From Candidatus Latescibacterota bacterium (GTDB lineage Bacteria; Latescibacterota; UBA2968): 64,000 bases of DNA. How positions within the stretch are numbered: position 1 is the first letter of the stretch; every line of letters starts with the position of its first letter. Under the pieces are notes generated by a model. It was not told the origin of the DNA and made no database searches. It worked only from the letters and a program-made list of their open reading frames with translations. This document shows, piece after piece, positions 1 to 9,924 of this stretch. The position numbers and the translations under genes are program-made. The stretch lies in the NCBI GenBank assembly GCA_022823725.1, contig JAJEHL010000049.1, positions 372,001 to 436,000 of the forward strand, given 5' to 3'.

Positions 1-1117
1 GACTTTGGGCGGCGTAATCAGCCACGGCTGTAGGGATTAAAATAATGATGCCAAACAGTACGATGTTTTTGGACGGGCGATAAAGGTCAGGACGATAAAA
101 TTTTAGAAATGCAAAAAATATGATTAGCGTCAACGCGCAAAGTGATAGTCCAGCGCCTCGTTGAATGAGGTCAATGAATGGGTCTTGCTGGCGGCGTTGG
201 TTGATATGTTCTGCCAGCGACCTGAGTTTATCTACGGCCTCAGATGTTACGCGGTCGTGTTTGTCAATAATGCGCTCGCCTTTGAGGACTGTCCCGGGCT
301 TGGCGCGTTGGACATTGCTGGCTGCTTCATCTCTGCGCCTCTGCGTTTCGGTAGCGTCATAGGCAATGTTGGGGGATAGATAGGCCAGGACCAGTTCACT
401 ACCCGCTCTCATTTCCATAGCGCTCGCTTTTGGCACTTGTTGTTCTATGGTTTGTTGAAGTCCCGAAGTAAAATTTTCTATATCGACCAGTTCTTCAAGG
501 CTAATTTGGCGTTCTGAGCCATTGTTGAGTAGTATAACCTCTGCGTACCCTTCTTCGACGGTATTTATTTCCTGGTCGAGAATTCCGTTCTGATAAGTGC
601 TTTGAAGAATTTTCTCGACTGCGGTGGTCAATTTACTGTGGCTGGATGATCGTCTCCGGGATACGGGTATGAGATATCTCAGAGTGGATTCCGACAGAGG
701 GCTAATCTCTGGGTGTGAAAGCCGCAACTCGTGTGAGAGAGATTCGCTTAGCCGGGAGCCTGTGTGCTTTTTTGTGTCGTTGAGAAATGTTTTAAATGCA
801 TCCAGTTTACTTTTCTCCACTGTGCTGTCATAGCGCAAAACCGGCAAAATTTGGAGGCGAGCTTCTGCGACTTCATTCTGGTATTCTTCCTCACTTTTAT
901 ACACGGTGAAAGATTCGGATGCAATGACTTCATCTGGCGCAATCGCGCCTTCGCGGAAGGCACTGTACTCGTACTGCTGTTGCGTGGGAAATAAGACGGT
1001 TAGTACGCCTAAGAGGGCGAGCATCAATGCAATGCGAAAGGCTTGCTTTCCTCGCTGTTTCCACTGTTGTTTTGTCCGGCGCGTGCGTTCGCGCTGACGT
1101 TTTCTAAAGAACATCAT
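1..1117 (-). CDS. 7TM-HD family phosphohydrolase (PgpH/YqfF-like), N-terminal extracellular part, truncated by window edge
   Basis: Open minus-strand frame from ATG at 1117 to the window edge (absent from the ORF track because it has no stop). Reads MMFFRKRQRERTRRTKQQWKQRGKQAFRIALMLALLGVLTVLFPTQQQYEYSAFREGAIAPDEVIA...; overlaps the phoH stop; the phoH-pgpH order is common. Confidence 0.8.
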   Translation of the reverse strand, partial: MMFFRKRQRERTRRTKQQWKQRGKQAFRIALMLALLGVLTVLFPTQQQYEYSAFREGAIAPDEVIASESFTVYKSEEEYQNEVAEARLQILPVLRYDSTVEKSKLDAFKTFLNDTKKHTGSRLSESLSHELRLSHPEISPLSESTLRYLIPVSRRRSSSHSKLTTAVEKILQSTYQNGILDQEINTVEEGYAEVILLNNGSERQISLEELVDIENFTSGLQQTIEQQVPKASAMEMRAGSELVLAYLSPNIAYDATETQRRRDEAASNVQRAKPGTVLKGERIIDKHDRVTSEAVDKLRSLAEHINQRRQQDPFIDLIQRGAGLSLCALTLIIFFAFLKFYRPDLYRPSKNIVLFGIIILIPTAVADYAAQS

Positions 1118-2097
1118 GGTTTTGGCAGGGCCTCTTCTACGTCTGGTTCACTGGAATGTTCGCTTTGTTCATAGGCTGTTATGATTTGTTGGACCAATGC
1201 GTGTCGTACGACATCTTTTTCTGAAAAACTGACAAATTTGATGGCTTCTATATGAGACAGGATGTGTTGGACGTGTATAAGTCCAGACTGAATACCCGGT
1301 GGCAGGTCTATTTGTGTTATATCACCCGTAATCACGGCCTTGGCATTGTTGCCCAGGCGGGTAAGAAACATCTTCATCTGGTTGACGGTGGTATTCTGAG
1401 CTTCGTCGAGAATGACAAAAGCGTTATTCAGGGTGCGTCCTCTCATAAATGCAAGCGGTGCAATTTCAAGTGTGCGCATTTCCATAAGGTGTTGCAATTG
1501 TGTATCGGGTAACATGTCGCGCAGTGCATCGTAGAGAGGGCGCAAATAGGGATCGACTTTATCCTGTATATCTCCCGGAAGAAATCCCAGAGTCTCACCA
1601 GCTTCCACGGCTGGCCGTGTCAGAATAATTCTGGAGATGTGTTTGTTTTTTAGTGCAGCAACAGCCGCTGCGACTGCCAGATAAGTTTTGCCCGTGCCCG
1701 CAGGCCCAATGCCAAAAACAATGTCGTGGTTTTCTATCGCTGCCGAGTAAGTGACCTGAGTCCGTGAGCGGGGGCGAATGAGAATTTTGGGTGTTGATAG
1801 AATGGGTTTTGCATATTCGCCAATTTCAGATTCACAATTTTCCGGCGGTGGCGCAAGCAGGTGCAGAGGGTCAAACTGATCGCCACGCCGAAGGCACGAA
1901 ATCATTTCTTCTAATAGACCAGAGACGTGTTGCACTTTGTGTGGTGGCCCCTGGACATTTAGCTGATCACCGCGGGCGGTTAAACGCACGCCATAGCGGT
2001 CTTCAAGGGCGAGCAAATTTGCATCGTTGTGACCATATAACGATAGGAGGTCAACACCGCGCAACGATAGTCTATGGGAGAGTTCTCTATTTTCCAC
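1114..2097 (-). CDS. PhoH family protein (PhoH-like ATPase)
   Basis: GIGPAGTGKTYLAVAAAV Walker A, VILDEAQNTT Walker B, N-terminal KH-like region; GTG start. Confidence 0.93.
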   Translation of the reverse strand: MENRELSHRLSLRGVDLLSLYGHNDANLLALEDRYGVRLTARGDQLNVQGPPHKVQHVSGLLEEMISCLRRGDQFDPLHLLAPPPENCESEIGEYAKPILSTPKILIRPRSRTQVTYSAAIENHDIVFGIGPAGTGKTYLAVAAAVAALKNKHISRIILTRPAVEAGETLGFLPGDIQDKVDPYLRPLYDALRDMLPDTQLQHLMEMRTLEIAPLAFMRGRTLNNAFVILDEAQNTTVNQMKMFLTRLGNNAKAVITGDITQIDLPPGIQSGLIHVQHILSHIEAIKFVSFSEKDVVRHALVQQIITAYEQSEHSSEPDVEEALPKP

Positions 2098-2117
2098 GAT
2101 TTGAATATTTAAAAAAG

Positions 2118-2163
2118 AAAACTCTCATTCCCAAACAGACTACGGGAATGAGAGTTCTATTTT
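2118..2163 (-). terminator. Rho-independent terminator downstream of the LysM gene
   Basis: 13-bp stem AACTCTCATTCCC/GGGAATGAGAGTT (2120-2132 / 2144-2156) followed on the minus strand by TTTCTTTTTT. Confidence 0.8.
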
Positions 2164-2238
2164 AGAGTTAAAGGTTTATAGATGAACCTTCCATTGGATT
2201 TATGAAAGATCCAAATTCAGGGATCGAAAAGGTTGAGG

Positions 2239-3081
2239 TCAGTTTGCCGGAATATCGAATACTTGAGCAGGGAAAATCATGCTCGGGTCAAAGATCTGTG
2301 TTTTGTTGGCCTGGTAGATCCGATTCCATTTGGTGACATCATTGTACACCTTGCCAGCAATGGACGAGAGGTTTTCGCCGCTCATTACGAGATGTTGATT
2401 GATATCGACGCCAAAAGGAATATTGAGAACCCATTTGGGATAAATTATATCGGGATGTTTAATTTTATCCCGGTTTTCAACATAAATACGGGGCCAGAGA
2501 TAAGGATCGCCGTAAATATCGTCTTTTTTGGCGATTTTCCAGAGATTATCACCTCTGACAACCGAATATTGTCGAATGCGCTTGCGAGGCATCCGCGCTT
2601 TAACTTGTTCAAGTAATTGATCAATACTCGCCAGTTTTTCCTGTGCGGCTGGAAAACAGGCTCTTTTGTCTGCTTTAAGCTCTGATACGCGGGCTTCTAT
2701 TTGATCAATTTCATCTCGAACTTCAAAAAGAGCATCTTCTGCCAGGCTGCGCAAGCCCATGAGGCGGCCTTCAATGCGGCCGAGTTCTTGAATATACTCA
2801 TTGACCCCTGCTTCATCGGACTCAACAAGACTATAGACTTGTTGTTTGATTTCACTGATCTGGGTATCTATACTCGAAATCTGGTTCGAAAGGTCATTAG
2901 ATGCTGTTTGACATTCAAGCAAAGACTTTTTGAGTTCTGCAAGCCGTTGCTCCTGTTCTGTAAGTTTCATTCTGTATTCATCATAGGTTATTTCCATTTG
3001 GGCAATTCCCTTTTGAGGGAAAACCAAAAGGGTGACTGTGCAACAAACGAGAAAGAACCCGAAAAGCTTCAAACCTGTCAT
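2239..3081 (-). CDS. Secreted coiled-coil protein with two C-terminal LysM domains
   Basis: Signal peptide MTGLKLFGFFLVCCTVTLLVFPQKGIAQ, long coiled coil, YSVVRGDNLWKIAKK...YLWPRIYVENRD and HLVMSGENLSSIAGKVY LysM motifs; the ORF extends to 3102. Confidence 0.85.
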   Translation of the reverse strand: MTGLKLFGFFLVCCTVTLLVFPQKGIAQMEITYDEYRMKLTEQEQRLAELKKSLLECQTASNDLSNQISSIDTQISEIKQQVYSLVESDEAGVNEYIQELGRIEGRLMGLRSLAEDALFEVRDEIDQIEARVSELKADKRACFPAAQEKLASIDQLLEQVKARMPRKRIRQYSVVRGDNLWKIAKKDDIYGDPYLWPRIYVENRDKIKHPDIIYPKWVLNIPFGVDINQHLVMSGENLSSIAGKVYNDVTKWNRIYQANKTQIFDPSMIFPAQVFDIPAN

Positions 3082-3120
3082 CCGACCAACTCCTTTCCAC
3101 ACACCAAAAAAATTACTGGC

Positions 3121-3366
3121 TCAAGACCTGTTGCACTGACTTAAGATATTTTGCCACTCGGACAGAACCTGTTTTTTCTGTGCCAATTGGCGTTCTAACT
3201 CGGCTCGGTGTTGCTTACAAGCTGCGAGGTCGGCTTCAGCCGATTCTGCGGCTTTACGCGCTTCTTCAAGCATTTGGAGTTGCGATCTTGAGGCCATTGG
3301 CGTGCAACATCCAGATAACAGAACGAGTAATAGACCACAACCTGCCGCTTTTTTGAGTCTTTTCAT
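3121..3366 (-). CDS. Small coiled-coil lipoprotein
   Basis: Lipobox VLLSGCC after basic/hydrophobic N-terminus, then heptad-rich region. Confidence 0.7.
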   Translation of the reverse strand: MKRLKKAAGCGLLLVLLSGCCTPMASRSQLQMLEEARKAAESAEADLAACKQHRAELERQLAQKKQVLSEWQNILSQCNRS

Positions 3367-3522
3367 AACCCAATTGCCTCCTCAGGGATATTGGCGTAAG
3401 TATTTAAATTATCAAGATGTAAAGTAAAAACAAAAAATCCAATAATAGAACTTTTAGACAAAGTACTACATAAAATACAGAAAGTCAAGAAAAAGTTTTG
3501 AATGTGTTATGACCCTCTGTGA

Positions 3523-5298
3523 TTACAATAATCGCAAACCGAGTTCGCGGAGTTGGGCGGAATCTACTAGAGATGGTGCACCATCCATGAGCGATGCCGC
3601 TGTATTGGTTTTTGGAAATGGAATGACATCGCGGATAAATGCTTTGCCAGCCATGAGGGCGACCAGGCGGTCGTATCCAAACGCGATACCGCCATGGGGA
3701 GGCGCACCGTATCGAAAGGCGTCGAGTAAGAAGCCAAATTTTTCTCGTGACTCACTTTCGGATATCCCCAACATGCGAAACACGCGCTCCTGGATTTCTC
3801 TGTGGTGGATACGGATACTTCCGCCAGCGATTTCGTTGCCATTGAGAACGAGATCATAAGCTCTGGCGCGAACATCACCCGGGGCTGTTTCAAGCTCATC
3901 GAGGTCTGCTTCCAGGGGGGACGTGAAGGGGTGGTGACAGGCAACGTAGCGTTTTTCAACGTCATCAAATTCGAGGAGAGGGAACTGAGTCACCCATAAA
4001 AAACTGAAGTCACCAGTCTCCATAAGGTCTTGTTTTCTCGCGAGTTCTAAGCGCAGATTGCCCAGGGCGTTTGCGACGACTGCGGGTTGGTCAGCGACAA
4101 ATAAAAGCAGGTCTCCGGTCTGGGCGTCGAGTGATTCCCTTAGCATTTGTTGGGCTTGATCGGGGAAGAACTTGACGATTGATGATTCGAGCCCCTGGTC
4201 GGTCACTTTGATCCAGGCGAGTCCCTTAGCACCGTGTTTTGCAACAAAAGCCGTGAGATCATCGATTTGTTTGCGCGAGTAGTTTGCACATCCTTTGGCA
4301 TTAATGGCGCGAACTTGCCCACCGGAATCAATTACAGATCTAAAGACCCGGAATTCCGAAGCGAGGGCAGCTTTTGCAATATCGACAATTTCGAGGCCAA
4401 AGCGCGTATCTGGACGATCGGTGCCAAAGCGATCAATCGCCTCTCGGTAGGTCATTTGTGGTATGGTAGAGGGGATATCAAAGCCTATGACATGCTCAAA
4501 CAAGTGCCGCGTAAGTCCTTCAGCGAGTTGCATGACATCAGCTTCTGTAACAAATGCCATTTCAATGTCAATTTGGGTAAACTCGGGCTGGCGGTCGCCC
4601 CGCAGGTCTTCATCGCGGAAGCAGCGCACGATTTGAAAGTAGCGATCATAACCGGCGATCATGAGCAACTGCTTGTAGGTTTGAGGCGACTGGGGCAAGG
4701 CATAGAAGCTGCCTCTTTGAACGCGAGAAGGAACGAGATAATCTCTTGCGCCTTCGGGCGTGCTTTTCATGAGAAAAGGGGTCTCAATTTCGAGAAAGCC
4801 CTGAGTGATTAAATATTTGCGCGTTTCCTGTGTGGCATTATGTCTGAGAAACAGGGCTTGTTGCATGTCGGGGCGGCGCAGGTCGAGGTAGCGATAGCGC
4901 AGGCGCAGTTCTTCGTTGACGTCAATGTCGGGTTCTATGGCAAATGGCGGGGTGTCCGCTTCGTTGAGAAGACGCAGATCTGAACATTCGATGTCGATGG
5001 CACCGGTGGGCAGTTTGGGATTTGTCATGCCTTCTGGGCGCGGTTCAACTCTGCCTTTTATAGCGAGGACAAATTCGTTGCGAATTTTTTCGGCAATGGC
5101 GTGTGTTTCTGCTTCGAGATCGGGACGAAAGACCACCTGGGTGATGCCGTAGCGGTCGCGCAAATCGACAAATATGACGCCTCCGTGGTCGCGTCTTTTG
5201 CCAACCCACCCCATCAGGCAGACTTCTTCGCCTACATTTTCGATGCGCAATTCGCCGCAGTTGTGCGTGCGTTTCCAGTCGCCGAGCGACTCTGACAT
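3523..5298 (-). CDS. aspS: Aspartyl-tRNA synthetase
   Basis: DHGGVIFVDLRDRYGITQVVF, YALPQSPQTYKQLLMIAGYDRYFQIVRCFRDEDLRGDRQPEFTQID, GIAFGYDRLVALMAG. Confidence 0.97.
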   Translation of the reverse strand: MSESLGDWKRTHNCGELRIENVGEEVCLMGWVGKRRDHGGVIFVDLRDRYGITQVVFRPDLEAETHAIAEKIRNEFVLAIKGRVEPRPEGMTNPKLPTGAIDIECSDLRLLNEADTPPFAIEPDIDVNEELRLRYRYLDLRRPDMQQALFLRHNATQETRKYLITQGFLEIETPFLMKSTPEGARDYLVPSRVQRGSFYALPQSPQTYKQLLMIAGYDRYFQIVRCFRDEDLRGDRQPEFTQIDIEMAFVTEADVMQLAEGLTRHLFEHVIGFDIPSTIPQMTYREAIDRFGTDRPDTRFGLEIVDIAKAALASEFRVFRSVIDSGGQVRAINAKGCANYSRKQIDDLTAFVAKHGAKGLAWIKVTDQGLESSIVKFFPDQAQQMLRESLDAQTGDLLLFVADQPAVVANALGNLRLELARKQDLMETGDFSFLWVTQFPLLEFDDVEKRYVACHHPFTSPLEADLDELETAPGDVRARAYDLVLNGNEIAGGSIRIHHREIQERVFRMLGISESESREKFGFLLDAFRYGAPPHGGIAFGYDRLVALMAGKAFIRDVIPFPKTNTAASLMDGAPSLVDSAQLRELGLRLL

Positions 5299-5307
5299 GG
5301 TTGTCTC

Positions 5308-6600
5308 CTACGCTTGGATAATTCCGTTTTTAAGCGTTGTTTTTATCGCGCACAGGTCGCTTTGTGAAAAAATTTGTTGCGCGCGCGCTTTGAGGTCTTT
5401 GATTACGATGGTATTTGCAGATGCCTCGTCTGGTCCGATAACCGCTGCAAAGGGTATATTTTGGCGATCTGCATATTTGAATTGTCTGTCGAGACGCTGT
5501 CCCGGAATGAGATGCAGTTCTGTTGCGATACCCTCCTGGCGCAGTTTTTCGGCAAAAGAAGACGATTGGGCGAGAAGATCTTCGGAGAATACTGTAACGA
5601 ATACGCGGGCACCGGGCGTTTCGAGTTGGGGATAAGTGTCAATTTCTTTGAGTAATTCGGTGATGGCCATATCGCCAACTGCAAATCCCACGCCAGGTAC
5701 CTGGCGTTTCCCGCCTACTTGACGTGTGAGATTGTCGTAACGACCACCTCCAAAGAGGGCGCGGCGCAGCGAGGTTTTGGCCCAGGCTTCAAATACCGTG
5801 CGCGTATAATAGTCAAAACCTCGCACGATTTTGAGGTCGAGCTCTACGAGGTCTATAACACCATTTTGGTCGAGGTGCTCAAAAATGTGCTGAAGATAGG
5901 GAGAAAATGTCAGGTCTGTCGTGTAGAGGATTTCGTAGAGGGTGTCGATTTGACTTGCACTGAGATTCAGATCATTGGCCAGATAGGTGCGGAATTTTTC
6001 CTCGGGAATTTTGTCTATGCGGTCAATGGCTCCAAAAACGGGTTTGATATCCTCGGGCGATAAGGTCAGTTTTTTGGCAATTAAAATTTCAAGGGCCTGT
6101 CGGTCGTTGATTTTGATGGTGGCGTGTTCGTTACTGAGACCGAGGTGTTTGAATAGCGTGCAAGCTATGGTGATTATTTCGGCATCAGCCAGATAGCTAT
6201 CGCTGCCGAGGGCGTCGATATTCCATTGAAAAAAGGAACGCCCGCGCCCGCGTTGGGGACGCTCGTAGCGAAAGAACCGGCCGTATGATTGCCAGCGAAT
6301 GGGGAAGGTGAGTTCGCCTTCTTTTTGGGCGACCATGCGCGCGAGTGTGGGCGTGAGTTCTGGGCGCATGACGAGTTGTTTGTCGTCTCGATCAGATAGC
6401 GTGAATGTCTGCTGGGTGACGATTTCTTCGCTGCTTTTGCCCAGATAGAGGGCCATGTATTCGAGTATTGTGCTTTCGTATTCTCTATATCCAAAGAGGT
6501 TGCCAACGCCGATAAATTTCTCGCAGAGCCACTTCTGGTAGGCCCAATCTTCGGGATAAAAATCGCGGGTGCCTTTTACCCTGGGGATTAACTGAGGCAT
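5308..6600 (-). CDS. hisS: Histidyl-tRNA synthetase
   Basis: KGTRDFYPEDW, MRPELTPTLARM, VRGFDYYTRTVFE, GGGRYDNL motifs. Confidence 0.97.
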   Translation of the reverse strand: MPQLIPRVKGTRDFYPEDWAYQKWLCEKFIGVGNLFGYREYESTILEYMALYLGKSSEEIVTQQTFTLSDRDDKQLVMRPELTPTLARMVAQKEGELTFPIRWQSYGRFFRYERPQRGRGRSFFQWNIDALGSDSYLADAEIITIACTLFKHLGLSNEHATIKINDRQALEILIAKKLTLSPEDIKPVFGAIDRIDKIPEEKFRTYLANDLNLSASQIDTLYEILYTTDLTFSPYLQHIFEHLDQNGVIDLVELDLKIVRGFDYYTRTVFEAWAKTSLRRALFGGGRYDNLTRQVGGKRQVPGVGFAVGDMAITELLKEIDTYPQLETPGARVFVTVFSEDLLAQSSSFAEKLRQEGIATELHLIPGQRLDRQFKYADRQNIPFAAVIGPDEASANTIVIKDLKARAQQIFSQSDLCAIKTTLKNGIIQA

Positions 6601-6693
6601 GGGTGTATATCCGTTGTAAATTATTTTTTATAACAGAAAACGAAGATAAAGGTAAGAGGTGGTATTGTCAAGGTTTTAGAGGTAAAATTGGCT

Positions 6694-7977
6694 CTAAGCC
6701 GTAAAAGCGTTTTCGTAGTGGCGGATGGCAGGGCGCGATTGTGTCAGGTCAATGGCGATGACATCAAATCGCGGTGCCGCGTGGTCGGGGTGTTGTCGCA
6801 GGTAGGCTTTTGCGACTTTGATGATTTGCGCTTGTTTGGCAGGTGTTACTCTGGTTTCTGGTTGTCCAAAATGTGGGGTGGTCGCGGTTTTGACTTCGAC
6901 GAAGACCAGGGCGTCGTTTTTCACCGCAATGAGGTCGATTTCACCGCCCAGGGCGCGAAATCCGCGCGCGCGAATGCTATATCCTTTTTGTTCTATAAAT
7001 TTTTCTGCCAATTGTTCGCCTTTGGGACCGGATTGTTGCAGGCGAGTGCGTTGTTTGCGAAATAGCAGGCGCAGGGCCTGGACCTCATCCTGTGGGATAT
7101 GTTTGCTGGCACTGGCAATGGTATTTCCTATGGCTTGAAGTTGGTCGAGGTTCATCGCCGCGCGAATGCCTTCGGCAAATATTTTAAAGTCTTCAGAACT
7201 CCTGGCTTCAAAGACACCCCGGAAAGATTGGCGGTGGATGGGACAGGGGCCGTGTTTTTGCAAGGCGGCGAGGTGATCGGCGCTGCCGTATCCCTTGTGA
7301 CTGGCAAAGCCGTAAGCGGGGTATTGCGCGTGGTAATCGATCATCAGACGATCGCGCGTTACTTTGGCGATGACAGACGCGGCGGCTATAGAAAGCGACT
7401 TCCGGTCACCGCCTATAACCGATTGTTCGGGAAATGGACTGCCCGGGAGGGCATTGCCGTCGATGAGTACGCGGTTGGGCGAGATGTTGAGGGCGGCGAG
7501 TGCCTCGCACATGGCATGGTGGGTGGCGTTGCGGATGTTGTATTTGTCTATTTCCTGTGGAGATGCTTGGCCTACACCAATGGCGAGGGCTGTATTGTGG
7601 ATGATTTCAAAAAGTTCTGCTCTGCGTTTTTCGGATAGTGCTTTGGAGTCGTTCAAGCCGGGGATGAGTGTATCTGGCGGGAGGATAACCGCTGCGGCGA
7701 CAACGGGACCCGCGAGGGGACCTCGTCCGGCTTCATCTACGCCTGCGATGTGCTGGATGCCCCGTTCTCTGAGTTTTTTTTCTATGGTGAGCATTTGTTC
7801 GAGGCGCGCTTTTTCACGTGCCTGTGCTTTTTGTTTTTTTCTCACCTGTTCTGCGATTGCGCGAACACCGGTGCGGGTGTCCTGTTCGAGGGCGAGGAGG
7901 TATGCTTCGTCAGGGCGATTGACAGATTTGATGTGGGCGCGAATTTGTGCGATGGTCATTGTGGAGAGATTTTTCAT
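6694..7977 (-). CDS. rnhB: Fusion protein: ribonuclease HII + YraN (UPF0102) nuclease-like domain
   Basis: RNase HII: IAGVDEAGRGPLAGPVVAAAV, GGDRKSLSIAAASVIAKVTRD. C-terminal: KGEQLAEKFIEQKGYSIRARGFRALGGEIDLIAVKNDALVFVEVKTA (YraN). One uninterrupted frame. Confidence 0.92.
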   Translation of the reverse strand: MKNLSTMTIAQIRAHIKSVNRPDEAYLLALEQDTRTGVRAIAEQVRKKQKAQAREKARLEQMLTIEKKLRERGIQHIAGVDEAGRGPLAGPVVAAAVILPPDTLIPGLNDSKALSEKRRAELFEIIHNTALAIGVGQASPQEIDKYNIRNATHHAMCEALAALNISPNRVLIDGNALPGSPFPEQSVIGGDRKSLSIAAASVIAKVTRDRLMIDYHAQYPAYGFASHKGYGSADHLAALQKHGPCPIHRQSFRGVFEARSSEDFKIFAEGIRAAMNLDQLQAIGNTIASASKHIPQDEVQALRLLFRKQRTRLQQSGPKGEQLAEKFIEQKGYSIRARGFRALGGEIDLIAVKNDALVFVEVKTATTPHFGQPETRVTPAKQAQIIKVAKAYLRQHPDHAAPRFDVIAIDLTQSRPAIRHYENAFTA

Positions 7978-8144
7978 GGTTGAAGATGCACACCTATCGG
8001 ATGAGAGGGGCTTGATTTAATTAAAAGGTGTCTTTATATTTTTATATCTATTCTTCAAATGTTATTTATGTTTACCCAAAGCCATCTAAATAAAGAAGCG
8101 TCGAGATTCAAAAATCTGCAACTTGTTTTTGAGATGAGAGCAAT

Positions 8145-9920
8145 ATGGCAGAAGAGAGCAATACTGACAAGCTGCGCAAGCTCGCGCATTTTGTCACCCC
8201 TTACAAATCGCGCTTGATTTTGCTGTTTTGTCTGACAGCGACAATGACGACATTGGGCATGCTGCCCCCTCTGGTGATGAAGTTCATTATCGATGATGTC
8301 ATTACCCTGGGCAACTGGCAGTTGCTGGAAATGCTTCTGTTTATATCGATTTGTCTGCCTATCACGTCCGCTGCAATGCGCGTTTGGGTCTCATTCACCA
8401 ATGCCTATGTGGGATGGGGCGTGACGACGTTTATGCGGAAGCACACGTATGAATATATGTTGAAATTGCCCATGCGCTTTTACGATGAGATGGGTACGGG
8501 CAAGATTATGTCGCGCATTATGTCTGATATTGCGAGTGTGCGCAGTATGGTGACGTCGCGCATGCTGGGCATTCTCGTTGATTTTGTGTCGTTCTGGGTG
8601 GCACTTGTGCTGTGTATGAGCTTGAATTGGAAGATGGGGTGTTTGCTGCTTTTGCTGATGCCCCTGTATTTTTTTAATTATTACGGGTGGCGCACGCCAA
8701 TGCGGGAGTCGTTCAGTCTCTGGCGCAGGAAGATGGACCAGGTGTCGGTTGGGCTACAAGAGCGGTTGGCCGGGGTGCAACTGGTGAAATCTTATGGAAG
8801 AGAGCGCAGAGAACACCGCTCTTTTGCGGAAGATACGCACCAGAGTTTGGATGCTGCGATGCAGACTGCTGTACATCGCGCTGGCTATATGGCGGGGTCT
8901 TGGGGGGTGTCGGGATTGCGCAATACGGTGATTTTTTGTTTGGGTTGTTATTATGTGATTGAAGGTGAGATGACTTATGGGGCTGTGATGGCCTTTTTTT
9001 CTTATTCCAGCCGAATGTTTCAGCCGATTCTCAATCTCACGCAAATTGCCATGCGCCTTCAAGCCGTGATGGTGTCTGTGGATCGCGTTTTGGAAATTTT
9101 AGATTTTCCCATAGAGATTGAGGACAAGGAGGATGCCGTTGATTTGCCGCCGATAAAAGGGCATATCAAATTTGAAGATGTGCATTTTGAGTACAAAGAG
9201 GATGAGCCGGTTTTGAAGGGGATCAACCTGGAGGTGCAGCCGGGGCAGATGGTGGCGTTGGTGGGGCATACGGGATGCGGCAAGACGACGTTGACGAGTT
9301 TGTTGATGCGCTTTTACGATGTGAAGAAAGGGCGTATTATCATTGATGGCCACGATATGCGAGATGTGAAGTTGCGTACCTTGCGCACGCAGATCGGACA
9401 GGTGTTGCAGGATTCAGTGATGCTGGATGGGACGATTCGGGAGAATTTGCTGTATGGGCGGGCAGATGCCACAGATGCCGAGTTGATCGAAGCAGCGCGG
9501 ATTGCCGAGATTCACGAATTTATTATGCGTACGCCCGAGGGATATGATTCGATGTTGGGGAAAGATGGCATTAAGCTGTCTGTGGGAGAGAAACAGCGCC
9601 TCGCCATTGCGAGAGCCGTGTTGACCAATCCGTCAGTTTTAATTCTCGATGAGGCGACTTCGTCGCTCGATTCCCTGTCGGAAGCTCTGATACAAAAAGC
9701 GATGACCAGGGTGTTAGAGGGGCGCACATCTTTTGCGATCGCACACCGATTATCGACGATCGTCAATGCGGATATTATTGTTGTGATGGATCAAGGCGAG
9801 ATTGTGGAACAGGGAACGCACAGCGAATTGTTGCAAATACCCGATGGAAGGTATCGCCAGCTTTACGAACAGCAGGCTGCGGGTTCTATTGAAGAGGCTG
9901 TAGAGGCGATGGCGAACTGA
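8145..9920 (+). CDS. ABC transporter, permease-ATPase half exporter (canonical Walker B, divergent signature)
   Basis: Walker A GHTGCGKTT; Walker B VLILDEATSSLDS; signature LSVGEKQR. Confidence 0.93.
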   Translation: MAEESNTDKLRKLAHFVTPYKSRLILLFCLTATMTTLGMLPPLVMKFIIDDVITLGNWQLLEMLLFISICLPITSAAMRVWVSFTNAYVGWGVTTFMRKHTYEYMLKLPMRFYDEMGTGKIMSRIMSDIASVRSMVTSRMLGILVDFVSFWVALVLCMSLNWKMGCLLLLLMPLYFFNYYGWRTPMRESFSLWRRKMDQVSVGLQERLAGVQLVKSYGRERREHRSFAEDTHQSLDAAMQTAVHRAGYMAGSWGVSGLRNTVIFCLGCYYVIEGEMTYGAVMAFFSYSSRMFQPILNLTQIAMRLQAVMVSVDRVLEILDFPIEIEDKEDAVDLPPIKGHIKFEDVHFEYKEDEPVLKGINLEVQPGQMVALVGHTGCGKTTLTSLLMRFYDVKKGRIIIDGHDMRDVKLRTLRTQIGQVLQDSVMLDGTIRENLLYGRADATDAELIEAARIAEIHEFIMRTPEGYDSMLGKDGIKLSVGEKQRLAIARAVLTNPSVLILDEATSSLDSLSEALIQKAMTRVLEGRTSFAIAHRLSTIVNADIIVVMDQGEIVEQGTHSELLQIPDGRYRQLYEQQAAGSIEEAVEAMAN

Positions 9921-9924
9921 GGCT

